Source: Armatimonadota bacterium
GTDB taxonomy: Bacteria; Armatimonadota; Armatimonadia; Armatimonadales; Armatimonadaceae
Length of the DNA stretch: 7,364 bases
Assembly (NCBI GenBank): GCA_014381035.1
Contig: JACMIS010000787.1
Span: forward strand, 1 to 7,364
Direction of reading: 5' to 3'
Position numbers and translations under genes: made by a program. Shown one piece after another: positions 1 to 6,564 of the stretch (positions are counted from its first letter, which is position 1; each line of letters begins with the position of its first letter). The notes below the pieces were generated by a model that ran no database searches, was not told the DNA's origin, and was given only the letters and a program-made list of their open reading frames with translations.

Positions 1-160
1 CACGTGGACGAGCCTTACCAATGAATTTTGGAACGGATTCACTGTCGGGGTGCGCGGCGTCGCGCCAACCGTCGTTCCAGAATCGGGAAGCGTTGCGCTG
101 TTCGTGCTGGGTGCGCTACCCGTTGCCGGGATGGTGATTCGCCGACGATTGGCGAAGTAG
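1..160 (+). CDS. C-terminal end of a PEP-CTERM-anchored secreted protein (5' end outside window)
   Basis: Reading from base 2, an open frame runs to TAG at 158-160 and gives the last 52 residues of a protein that starts upstream. The end has the three-part PEP-CTERM layout. A VPESG motif is encoded at 74-88, followed by a hydrophobic helix (VALFVLGALPVAGMVI) and a basic end (RRRLAK). In bacteria with exosortase, this tail is known to direct export, cleavage and surface attachment or release. The motif reads PES rather than the usual PEP, a tolerated variant. Just before it lies FWNGFTVGVRGVAP. This faintly resembles the closing GFRVA strand of formylglycine-generating-enzyme-like (SUMF1) domains that often carry PEP-CTERM tails, but too little is visible to name the main domain. 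A terminator follows the stop directly. Confidence 0.82.
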   Translation, partial: TWTSLTNEFWNGFTVGVRGVAPTVVPESGSVALFVLGALPVAGMVIRRRLAK

Positions 161-167
161 AGAGCCG

Positions 168-201
168 GGGACGAGCGGAATCGCGCCCGTCCCTTTCTTT
201 T
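168..201 (+). terminator. Intrinsic terminator after the PEP-CTERM gene
   Basis: GGGACG (168-173) pairs perfectly with CGTCCC (188-193). The loop can form a further GCG/CGC pairing. The stem is followed at once by TTTCTTTT (194-201). It begins 7 nt after the TAG at 158-160, which is the expected place for a rho-independent terminator of the + strand gene. The minus strand has no T run after the stem, so the site acts in one direction only. The convergent DUF1080 gene ends 2 nt beyond it. Confidence 0.7.
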
Positions 202-203
202 CC

Positions 204-965
204 TTACGGGGTCGGCATCGGCACGATCCAGACGTTGCGGAACTGCACGGCGTCGTGGTCGCCCTGCAAAACGAGCGGTCCGGTTTTCGCCATCTCCTTG
301 TACTCGCCGTACTGAATCCCGGTCATGCCGGTAAATTCATTGTTGTTTTGCACCAGGATTCCGTTGTGGAACACGGTGACGCGGGGCTTCTCCGTCACTT
401 TGCCGTCGGTGTCGAAGCGCGGGGCACGGAAGACGATGTCATACGTCTGCCACTCGCCGTTCTTTTTCGAGGCGTTCACCACCGACGCTTTCTGGCTGTA
501 GAGGGCGGCGGAACCGTGCGATTCCGGCGTCTTTCCGGCGTCGCCCAGAATCTGTACTTCGTAGCGTCCCTGAAACCCGATGCCGCTGTTGCCGTGTCCG
601 TCCGGCTTGCCGTCTTTGTCCGCTGGGGTGCGAAACTCGACGTGGAGGTAGCAGTCACCGAACTCCTGCCGAGATGTCAGATCCGACTTCTGCGGCGTGG
701 CGACGCCGCCTTCATCGACCTTCCAGTTGGCAGGCTCCTTGCTGTAGCGGCGATACCAGTTGTCCTGAAGCGTTTTCATTCCCCGCACACCACTCTCGCC
801 GAGGAGCAGGATCGCCCCTTGCGGCGGTTTCGCGGAAAGCGCGAATGGCACCGGCGCGGGCGGCGCACCGGTCTCGTTTTGCGCTTGCGCGGACGCGATC
901 ACAGCAACGACGGCGACAAGCGAAACAGCGGACGACACCTGGAAGGCACGTCGTAAATTTTTCAT
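204..965 (-). CDS. Secreted DUF1080 / 3-keto-disaccharide hydrolase family protein
   Basis: This is a 253-residue protein counted from the ATG at 965. Residues 1-28 form a signal peptide: basic MKNLRRAF, a hydrophobic SSAVSLVAVVAVIAS core and AQA before the likely cleavage site. The rest is one DUF1080 (PF06439) domain, a concanavalin-like beta sandwich. The WKVDEGGVAT strand lies near 81-90, EFGDCYLHVEFRTP at 101-114, the family signature NSGIGFQGRYEVQIL at 126-140, and a closing GPLVLQGDHDAVQFRNVWI at 229-247. Family members act on 3-keto-glycosides or are found with sugar-degrading enzymes in Planctomycetota, Armatimonadota and Bacteroidota; the substrate here cannot be told. It probably works outside the cytoplasm. 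Two in-frame starts lie further upstream, ATG at 989 and TTG at 1025. I chose 965 because it opens directly on the signal peptide. None has a clear Shine-Dalgarno site. The gene appears to be transcribed alone. Confidence 0.93.
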   Translation of the reverse strand: MKNLRRAFQVSSAVSLVAVVAVIASAQAQNETGAPPAPVPFALSAKPPQGAILLLGESGVRGMKTLQDNWYRRYSKEPANWKVDEGGVATPQKSDLTSRQEFGDCYLHVEFRTPADKDGKPDGHGNSGIGFQGRYEVQILGDAGKTPESHGSAALYSQKASVVNASKKNGEWQTYDIVFRAPRFDTDGKVTEKPRVTVFHNGILVQNNNEFTGMTGIQYGEYKEMAKTGPLVLQGDHDAVQFRNVWIVPMPTP

Positions 966-993
966 AGAAGCAACAGTTTTTGAGTGCATACCG

Positions 994-1029
994 CAAGTGT
1001 ACCGGAATTGCCGTCTTGTAGACAAGTGT
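994..1029. promoter_or_regulatory. Candidate operator: palindrome CTTGTAGACAAG with flanking CAAGTGT direct repeats
   Basis: The sequence CTTGTAGACAAG at 1015-1026 is an inverted repeat with 5-bp arms (CTTGT/ACAAG) and a 2-nt centre. The heptamer CAAGTGT occurs twice in the same orientation, at 994-1000 and 1023-1029. The spacing is 29 bp, close to three helical turns, and the second copy overlaps the palindrome. Both elements lie 29-64 bp upstream of the chosen DUF1080 start, outside its likely coding region. That is where a repressor or activator site would be expected. No regulator gene is visible in the window. The site may be chance in this short interval, so it is given as a candidate only. 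Confidence 0.25.
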
Positions 1030-1047
1030 CCAAGAGCATAACCCGCT

Positions 1048-1076
1048 TTGGCAACGATGGGAAGGGGAGATATATA
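1048..1076 (+). promoter_or_regulatory. Predicted sigma-70-type promoter for the secreted orphan gene
   Basis: TTGGCA (1048-1053) matches the -35 consensus TTGACA at five of six bases. Exactly 17 nt later comes TATATA (1071-1076), which matches TATAAT at four of six. Transcription would start near 1083 and leave a leader of roughly 120 nt before the ATG at 1206. The rest of the intergenic region (about 1071-1130) is AT-rich in otherwise GC-rich DNA and has other possible -10 boxes, such as GATAAT at 1091-1096, without a good partner. The call rests on consensus matching alone, and promoter preferences in this lineage may differ. Confidence 0.4.
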
Positions 1077-1162
1077 GACATTTTTTCAAGGATAATAGTG
1101 GTTTCTCGTTTAACTTACATTTAATAACGAGTTGCCTTACTTTAGGTCCGAGTGTGGGTCTA

Positions 1163-1182
1163 ACCGTGGACGCCAGCACGGT
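1163..1182 (+). promoter_or_regulatory. Leader hairpin or operator (ACCGTG/CACGGT) upstream of the secreted orphan
   Basis: ACCGTG (1163-1168) and CACGGT (1177-1182) form a perfect 6-bp inverted repeat with an 8-nt loop. It sits between the predicted promoter and the ribosome binding site, 10 nt upstream of AAAGGA. In RNA it would be a short hairpin beside the ribosome entry site. As DNA it could be a dimer binding site. No T run follows, so it is not a terminator. No known riboswitch fold was recognised in the leader. Confidence 0.3.
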
Positions 1183-1192
1183 CCAGGTAACG

Positions 1193-1198
1193 AAAGGA
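1193..1198 (+). promoter_or_regulatory. Ribosome binding site that decides the start at 1206
   Basis: AAAGGA lies 7 nt before the ATG at 1206 and only 4 nt before the in-frame GTG at 1203. The spacing favours the ATG. It is the clearest Shine-Dalgarno site in the window. Confidence 0.6.
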
Positions 1199-1205
1199 CG
1201 CCGTG

Positions 1206-2246
1206 ATGAAGCCCTGCCATTCGCGATTGCTATTTGCCCGGTTTATGACTATTCTTTGTATTGCGATGCTGTTCCCGCTTTACGGAGAGGCACATGCTGC
1301 AAGCCATACGATTCTGGTCATCCGCCGGGATACTTTGGATAAACTGGCGGGGCGGATCACGATGGACGCCAAACTCCGCGTCGCCGGTGTGGAAACTCAT
1401 TCGCCGAGTGGGGACGGTGAGGCGCATATCGGAGGTGTCACGCTCGATCCGGCGACCGAGCAGGATTTCGGCTTCGCCACGGTCGCCGAACTGTTGCAGG
1501 CGGGCAAATACAACGGCCGTAACCGATTGTTGGCGTATCTACGGGCGCGGGTGGGCGGCGACCCGATAGCCGTCTCCGGGGTATGGCGTTTCTGGTCCGA
1601 GCACGGGAGGGATCTAAACGCACAAGGCGAAGCGAGATTCGAACAAGGGATATATCCCCCGCCATCGGCATGGTCCAAGCCCTCAAACCCGAATCACATT
1701 TTCGAGATTCATCCGCTGACATCACTCACGCTTGCCGACGGTGTGGTGATCAATCTTCGCGACGATTTCGTCTTTCAAGAGGGATACGCAGCATTGGGCG
1801 ATGAAAAACGTACTCACCGCGCCTTCAGGCTATTCCCGAAAATAGATTGCAAGATAACGGTTCTGGGAGACCTGATCAAGATAGTATCGACGCCGCATCA
1901 TTACAATTTTCTTCAGTTCAAGGCGCGAATCACCGCGCCCCCGATCTCTGCCATCGACGGTTCGTTCTGGACAGCCGACGTATTCGATCAAAACGGTGCC
2001 GGGCTCATTACCGGCGGGGTCGCGACAAGCACCCCGCTCGCACGAGGAGTTCGACTCGCCGTGACGGGCGGAACACCGGTCGCGCAATCGTTCGCCAGCG
2101 TGACGCCAGGACAGACGGTGAAACTGGTGGCGTTTCCCCGCGTTAATCTGGAGGCTGTTCAGCGGATCGCGGACGGACTCCCCAACGGTGCGACTTTCGA
2201 GGGACAATTACCTTATGAGTTGATCGTCGCCTATATGGGGCGATAG
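1206..2246 (+). CDS. Secreted protein of unknown function with GVWRFW and EIHP motifs
   Basis: This 346-residue protein starts at the ATG at 1206, chosen over the GTG at 1203 because of Shine-Dalgarno spacing. Residues 1-31 are a signal peptide: basic start, hydrophobic FMTILCIAMLFPLYG, and likely cleavage after AHA. The mature part shows no family I can name with certainty. Notable motifs are GDGEAHIGGVTLDP (69-82), IAVSGVWRFWSEHG (121-134) and NPNHIFEIHPLTSL (161-174). From memory, this order resembles uncharacterised bacterial secreted proteins with a D-x-H segment, a V-x-V-x-GV strand and an IELHPV or WEIHPV motif, possibly an OB-like small beta barrel. The second half (about 200-346) is beta-rich and without recognisable motifs. 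There are no membrane segments beyond the signal and no anchor. It stands alone, divergent from the DUF1080 gene and convergent with the large repeat protein. Function is unknown. Confidence 0.85.
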   Translation: MKPCHSRLLFARFMTILCIAMLFPLYGEAHAASHTILVIRRDTLDKLAGRITMDAKLRVAGVETHSPSGDGEAHIGGVTLDPATEQDFGFATVAELLQAGKYNGRNRLLAYLRARVGGDPIAVSGVWRFWSEHGRDLNAQGEARFEQGIYPPPSAWSKPSNPNHIFEIHPLTSLTLADGVVINLRDDFVFQEGYAALGDEKRTHRAFRLFPKIDCKITVLGDLIKIVSTPHHYNFLQFKARITAPPISAIDGSFWTADVFDQNGAGLITGGVATSTPLARGVRLAVTGGTPVAQSFASVTPGQTVKLVAFPRVNLEAVQRIADGLPNGATFEGQLPYELIVAYMGR

Positions 2247-2307
2247 CGTTGCCGGGAGCCCTGTGAGAAACAACCGCTGACAAGGAAACGAGAAACCGGT
2301 CGCGCCC

Positions 2308-5300
2308 TCACGGATACCGTTCCAGAAATGCGAGGCGCTTGTGCGGCGGCGTGAGCAGGAGGAGCGCGAGGTCCGCTTTCATGCGGAACATCGCGTCCTT
2401 TTGCTTGAGTTCGCCCGCGATTTGTAAAGCGCGGTCCGGATCGAGTAAGGCGAGGGTCCGCAGTTCGCGGCGGAGCATCCCGTAATCGCCCGTGTGACCG
2501 GGGTTGTTGCGTTGTTGTTCCTTTATGTGAATCTCGATCACCCGGCGGCACAATTCCGGCACTTCGGGCAGGAGTACGCGTGCGATGGCGACACCGCCCC
2601 CGACCGAATCCGGTTTGCTCGCGATGGCTTCGCGTGCTTGTTTGCGTAGGGTGGCGGCGGCATCGGGCGCACTGCCCTCCGCGATGGCGGCGACCATCAG
2701 AAGCACGGGCGTTCGGTAATACGCTTCCTTCACGACCGTCGCTTCCAGGAACCGCTTCGTGCGCAACGCGGGGTCGCTCGTGATCCCGCTTGCCGCATGG
2801 GCGAGGGCTTCGGCGCGGTAGAGGGATGACGCCGTCAGCGCGAGTCGGTAAGCCGCTTCGGGGTCGAACGGGACCGTTGCCTTGACGATGGCGACGATGG
2901 CACGCCCGCGTAGCCAAGCTTCTTCGCTTCCCGGTGTTTTGATCGAGTCCAGCAATTGCCGTGCTTCGAGCGGTTGCTCCGGAGCCATGGCTTCGACTAT
3001 CCGGTAGAGCACGTCGGCACGTCGCTCCCGAGGTTCTTCGGGCAGTGCGTCCACCCGCTTCGCCGCCCGGACGCCGTCACCGGACGCGAGCGGGATCAAT
3101 ACCCCCTCTTCGGGAATCTTCCCCGCGCCGCCCGAGGCGGACTCTATAGCGGGATTCGCGTCGGCGTCGGGGAGATGAAGGCGGTACGCCAGGACCGCGA
3201 GACGTTGCGCCGCATACGGGTCCTCCAGTTTGTTATCCGTTCGTGTTTTCGCCGCAAGCCGGTAGTATTCCAGTGCTTTTTGCGGTTGTTTTGCCGCATA
3301 CGCCATTCCGAGACTGCACGACAGGTAAAACGCCGGGTTCGGGTCCAGGAAGTTCGGCAACTGTTTTCGGAACGCCCGCTCCGCGCCTTCCACGTCTACT
3401 GCGATGCGCCGATCCATAATGCCGAACCACGCCTGATCCGTGATTTTTCCGTCCGCGCCGCGCCCTATCTGCACCGCCGCCTCGAAATCCACGGGCGATA
3501 GCAGATTCGCCAGAACATCCTGCCCCCACCCGGCGTTGCGAACGCCCACGCCAGGCGTGGCTTCGTAGCTCAGTTCGCGCAGAAGTTCCATCGCCCGCGC
3601 TGTATCGCGTACTGTTCGCGCTTTCGCAATAGCGGGAGGCAGGGGGACACGCCCGAACAGGAGCGGTGCCGCGACCGGCGCAAGCGACAGCAACGCCTTT
3701 TCATTCGGCGTGAATGTCCCGCTCGCACGGCTCTTGCCCAGACTTGCCGACACCGCGACCGTGCCTTTCCCCGGCACATGTTTCAGCACGAATGCTCCCT
3801 TGGCGTCCGTTCGCGCCCAGGTACGACGCTCCCCATCGAGCGACCAGACTTGCGCCCCGGCGACCGGCGTTTTGCCGCGCAGCACCACGCCGCGCAACAC
3901 CCCGTCGAGCGGCACGAGCACCAGGTCAGGGACACGCGCCGGGGTGTTCTCCGTCGCGGGAGTGCCTTCGTTGATCGCGCCGCGGTGCCCATCCAGACCG
4001 ACGGAAACTTCGACACGGTAGCCCGGTTTGAGCGGAGGAAACAGGTACTCGCCCTTCGCGTCTGTCTTTGTCTGCGCCCTCTGATAATCTTGCGGATTGC
4101 CGTTCGCGTCGCGGCGTTCGGAGACCACCGACACCGGCACGTCCGCGACGGGGGCACCGTCCGGCGTCACTACCCGCCCGACGCCGCGTTTCGCCGGGTC
4201 AATGCGGCGCACCACGACCGGCAGCGGCTTGCCGTCGGGGATCAACCGGAACGGTTTGTCCGAAGGCGGTACGACTTCCCAATTATCCGCCACCTGTATC
4301 CGGTATTCGGAGCCATCATTTTCGAGTGCGGGGTTGTCTTGCTTCTTGCTGTCCCACGCGCCGGATTCGTCGGTGAGTGCGCCCATCCACTCCTGTGGTC
4401 CCTGATCGTCCGCCCGGTCGAGGCGGGCGACGCTGAGGCGCAGGTCCGGCACGGGTTTACCCGCCTCATCGGTGACCGCGAGCCGCACCACCGGTGCCGG
4501 TTGCAAGCGGATCGGCTCCAGCGTCACCGGCGCATCCTTGTTCACCACGAGCGCAATCGTGCGACCCGCGCCGGTATATTCCGAGGTGCGCGACCATAAT
4601 TGGAGCGTATTTTTACCGGGCAACACATGGACGACAAACGCGCCGTTTTTGTCGGTTCGCATCCGGTTGCCAGGATAGCTGTCCCCGCCATGCACACCAT
4701 CGACGTTCAACGACAGGCCGTCAATCCCGGTGCCGGTTTTGGCGTCGGTGACCATGCCGGACACCGGCGTCCCCGCGATCAGTGCGAGCGGCTTGAGCGC
4801 GATTTCCTTTCCTTCGGCTAACACGATACCGGTTTGCGCGGGCAGGAGAAGGGAGGGGTCGGGCGATGCCAGCGTGAGCGTGAACGTTCCTTTGCCGATG
4901 CGCCCGACGCGGAATGTGCCGTCGGCGTTGGTTCTGCCGGAGCCATACGTGCCATCCCTTGTTTCATCCCCTTCGCCCCTTGCGCGTGCCGTCACCACGA
5001 TGTTCGCGGCGGGCTTCCCGTCCGGGAGCGTGACCACGCCCGTGATCGCGGACGCGGGAAGGGCGAGGAACGGTTCGCTTTTTGTCCTGGTCGCTGTGGC
5101 ATCCGGAACGCACGTCATCTGGCGGCTGACCGCGACGTAGCGGGGTTCGTCCAGCGAGACATAGGCTCTACCGGTCGCGGGAACGTTGCGGATCTCCCAT
5201 TTCCCCGCCGCGTCCGTTCGGGTCTTGAATCGCGGGGCGAACGGCGCGGGAACATCGGTGTACGATTCGAACCGATTCACATCCTGTTGCAACGATTGCA

Positions 5301-5730
5301 CCTGTATCGTCACGCCCGCGACCGGTTTACCCTGCGCGTCCACGACCGACCCGCGCACCACGCCACTACCGACCCCGAGCGTGATTTCGTTCGGTTTGCC
5401 TTTTGTCAGTATCACCCGTGCGAACAGATAGCCCGGCGCGTCCACATACACGATTGCCACTACTCCACTCGCCGCGCCGGTGGGAGCCGTTTGCCCTACC
5501 ACCGTGAAGCGTCCGTCCGAGTCCGTGGGAACCGGGGGGAGGATGTGCGTCTCGTAGCTGACGGGGTCCCACCGCCCGACATACACCTTCGCGCCCGCGA
5601 CCGGCTTTTTATCCGTGCCGAGCACCACGCCGGAGATGTTTTGCTGTTGTACCGGGATCGGTGCTTGCGCCCACGCCGCGCCGCACACGCTGATCACGAC
5701 TGCCGTCATCGCAAATCGAATCGTTGTCAT
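2308..5730 (-). CDS. Large exported protein: seven carboxypeptidase-regulatory-like beta repeats plus helical solenoid
   Basis: This is an 1140-residue protein from ATG at 5730. Residues 1-21 are a signal peptide ending AWA. At least seven CarboxypepD_reg-like (PF13620-type) Ig-fold repeats follow, near 31-78, 123-205, 228-291, 320-382, 412-465, 515-583 and 610-676. Each carries the pattern G-x-V-x-x-x-x-GKPVAGA-x-V, and most add a later TDA-x-G-x-F strand and a P-x-G turn. Repeat 5 is the most divergent. From about 700 to 1140 the sequence turns helical. A TPR-like hairpin lies at 800-829 (LGMAYAAKQPQKALEYYRLA), then several 30-35-residue hairpins of the type RA-x-A-x-x-I-A...P-x-x-A-x-x-L. 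No peptidase, glycosidase or other catalytic motif is seen, nor a C-terminal anchor. A binding or scaffold role in the periplasm or outside the cell is inference. It is the last gene of the minus-strand block, 31 nt after the TPR gene. No Shine-Dalgarno site is evident. Confidence 0.9.
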   Translation of the reverse strand: MTTIRFAMTAVVISVCGAAWAQAPIPVQQQNISGVVLGTDKKPVAGAKVYVGRWDPVSYETHILPPVPTDSDGRFTVVGQTAPTGAASGVVAIVYVDAPGYLFARVILTKGKPNEITLGVGSGVVRGSVVDAQGKPVAGVTIQVQSLQQDVNRFESYTDVPAPFAPRFKTRTDAAGKWEIRNVPATGRAYVSLDEPRYVAVSRQMTCVPDATATRTKSEPFLALPASAITGVVTLPDGKPAANIVVTARARGEGDETRDGTYGSGRTNADGTFRVGRIGKGTFTLTLASPDPSLLLPAQTGIVLAEGKEIALKPLALIAGTPVSGMVTDAKTGTGIDGLSLNVDGVHGGDSYPGNRMRTDKNGAFVVHVLPGKNTLQLWSRTSEYTGAGRTIALVVNKDAPVTLEPIRLQPAPVVRLAVTDEAGKPVPDLRLSVARLDRADDQGPQEWMGALTDESGAWDSKKQDNPALENDGSEYRIQVADNWEVVPPSDKPFRLIPDGKPLPVVVRRIDPAKRGVGRVVTPDGAPVADVPVSVVSERRDANGNPQDYQRAQTKTDAKGEYLFPPLKPGYRVEVSVGLDGHRGAINEGTPATENTPARVPDLVLVPLDGVLRGVVLRGKTPVAGAQVWSLDGERRTWARTDAKGAFVLKHVPGKGTVAVSASLGKSRASGTFTPNEKALLSLAPVAAPLLFGRVPLPPAIAKARTVRDTARAMELLRELSYEATPGVGVRNAGWGQDVLANLLSPVDFEAAVQIGRGADGKITDQAWFGIMDRRIAVDVEGAERAFRKQLPNFLDPNPAFYLSCSLGMAYAAKQPQKALEYYRLAAKTRTDNKLEDPYAAQRLAVLAYRLHLPDADANPAIESASGGAGKIPEEGVLIPLASGDGVRAAKRVDALPEEPRERRADVLYRIVEAMAPEQPLEARQLLDSIKTPGSEEAWLRGRAIVAIVKATVPFDPEAAYRLALTASSLYRAEALAHAASGITSDPALRTKRFLEATVVKEAYYRTPVLLMVAAIAEGSAPDAAATLRKQAREAIASKPDSVGGGVAIARVLLPEVPELCRRVIEIHIKEQQRNNPGHTGDYGMLRRELRTLALLDPDRALQIAGELKQKDAMFRMKADLALLLLTPPHKRLAFLERYP

Positions 5731-5761
5731 AGCACGTTAGACGCGCAAACAGCACGGTCGG

Positions 5762-6280
5762 TTACGCAGGATCGCTCCTGGAAGCGAGCACGGACGAAAC
5801 ACGTTTGTCCAGGGCGGCGTTCCGGTTGCGCATGGATTTGCGGATGGATTCGTAAACCGATCTTGCCTGCTCCAACCGATCCGTTTCCGCCAACGCCAAT
5901 GCGAGCCAGAACCGGACTTCGCCGCTGACGGATAGAACCGCGTCGGTACAGATATGCGCGAGCAGGTTCCATTGCTCCGTGACTCCCAGAATACGGACAT
6001 AGTAGAGTAACGCCCCTGGATGTTTGGGGACTTCCGTCAATATCTGGTTGATCAAGGAAAGGGCACCCGCGTAGTCCTGGACCATACACTTCGCCTTCGC
6101 CAGCGCGAACCGCGTCGGAGTGTGATCGGGCGCACCTTCCAATGCGAGCGTGAACTCCCCTACCGCGAGAGGATAATCGCCTGTGTCCAGAGCCACATTA
6201 CCGGTGCGATAATGGGTGAGAGCAAATTCATGTTCGATCATCTCGACATCGTGCAACTCTGGTACCCCCTTGAAAATCAC
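5762..6280 (-). CDS. Small TPR-repeat protein
   Basis: A 172-residue protein if read from the GTG at 6280, which directly follows the TAG of the upstream gene. Four tetratricopeptide-type helical hairpins are visible at about 18-51, 52-85, 86-118 and 119-152. The first is the most canonical (YRTGNVALDTGDYPLAVGEFTLALEGAP); the third is the weakest. There is no signal peptide or membrane segment, so it should be cytoplasmic and serve in protein binding. The start is uncertain. The GTG has no Shine-Dalgarno site. An AAGGGGG at 6271-6265 sits 8 nt before an in-frame TTG (6256, codon 9), and an ATG lies at 6241 (codon 14). All three keep the whole TPR array. The gene is probably translated by coupling to its upstream neighbour and lies in one transcript with the genes on either side. 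Its binding partner is unknown; the adjacent 93-residue protein is the nearest candidate. Confidence 0.87.
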   Translation of the reverse strand: MIFKGVPELHDVEMIEHEFALTHYRTGNVALDTGDYPLAVGEFTLALEGAPDHTPTRFALAKAKCMVQDYAGALSLINQILTEVPKHPGALLYYVRILGVTEQWNLLAHICTDAVLSVSGEVRFWLALALAETDRLEQARSVYESIRKSMRNRNAALDKRVSSVLASRSDPA

Positions 6281-6562
6281 CTATCGATACAACTCGTCCA
6301 CGTTAAGACAATCTATCCAACCTTCGATCTCATACCCGAACGCATTGGGTTCACGATCCGATTGCAAACCACGCGTCATGAATTCCGTCAGTAACCCATC
6401 TATCAATTGGTGTATCTGACTGGCACTGAGTCTGACGGCTCGCGAACCGACCGTGCTGTTTAGCAGGTGCTCGATTGCCTCTTTATTCTTCAGTTCCGGG
6501 ATTATTTTAAGTGCTGCCTCGACTGCAGGCCGGTAAACCGGGAATGTTTCTTCCATGAGCAT
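6281..6562 (-). CDS. 93-residue protein of unknown function
   Basis: Read from ATG at 6562, this frame gives a 93-residue soluble, mostly helical-looking protein without a signal peptide. It ends GWIDCLNVDELYR. I recognise no family. The ATG falls 2 nt after the TAA of the nitronate monooxygenase gene (TAA-CG-ATG), and a second in-frame ATG follows at 6556. The same frame stays open back to 6685, but that part lies wholly inside the monooxygenase coding region and looks like its shadow, so it is left out. The TAG stop (6283-6281) abuts the GTG of the TPR gene. No Shine-Dalgarno site is visible, so translation is probably coupled to the upstream gene. Its tight fit between two recognised genes is the main reason to believe it is real. 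It may be a partner of the TPR protein; that is inference. Confidence 0.72.
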   Translation of the reverse strand: MLMEETFPVYRPAVEAALKIIPELKNKEAIEHLLNSTVGSRAVRLSASQIHQLIDGLLTEFMTRGLQSDREPNAFGYEIEGWIDCLNVDELYR

Positions 6563-6564
6563 CG

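Noticed and set aside
255..956. 233-codon + strand open frame inside the DUF1080 gene
   Set aside because: The opposite strand encodes a clear signal peptide and DUF1080 motifs over the same bases; this frame has neither motifs nor a terminator of its own.
1071..1130. Additional promoter boxes on either strand (GATAAT at 1091, TATTAT on the minus strand)
   Set aside because: None has a -35 match at 16-18 nt. The AT-rich stretch is consistent with a divergent promoter region, but only the TTGGCA/TATATA pair fits well.
2245..2278. Imperfect inverted repeat (AGCGTTG / CAACCGCT) between the convergent genes, a possible two-way terminator
   Set aside because: The stem has a bulge, the loop is about 19 nt, and neither strand has a T run after it. 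No convincing terminator is seen for either gene ending here.
5731..5756. AGCACG direct repeat (5731-5736 and 5751-5756) in the 31-nt gap before the large gene
   Set aside because: Six-base repeats are expected by chance, and no promoter consensus accompanies them.
4834..5928. Long + strand open frame of 364 codons opposite the large repeat gene
   Set aside because: It is rich in Arg, His and Pro, crosses the boundary between two good minus-strand genes, and has no recognisable domain. It is the usual shadow of GC-rich coding DNA. The same applies to + strand frames at 3778-4599 and 2956-3501.
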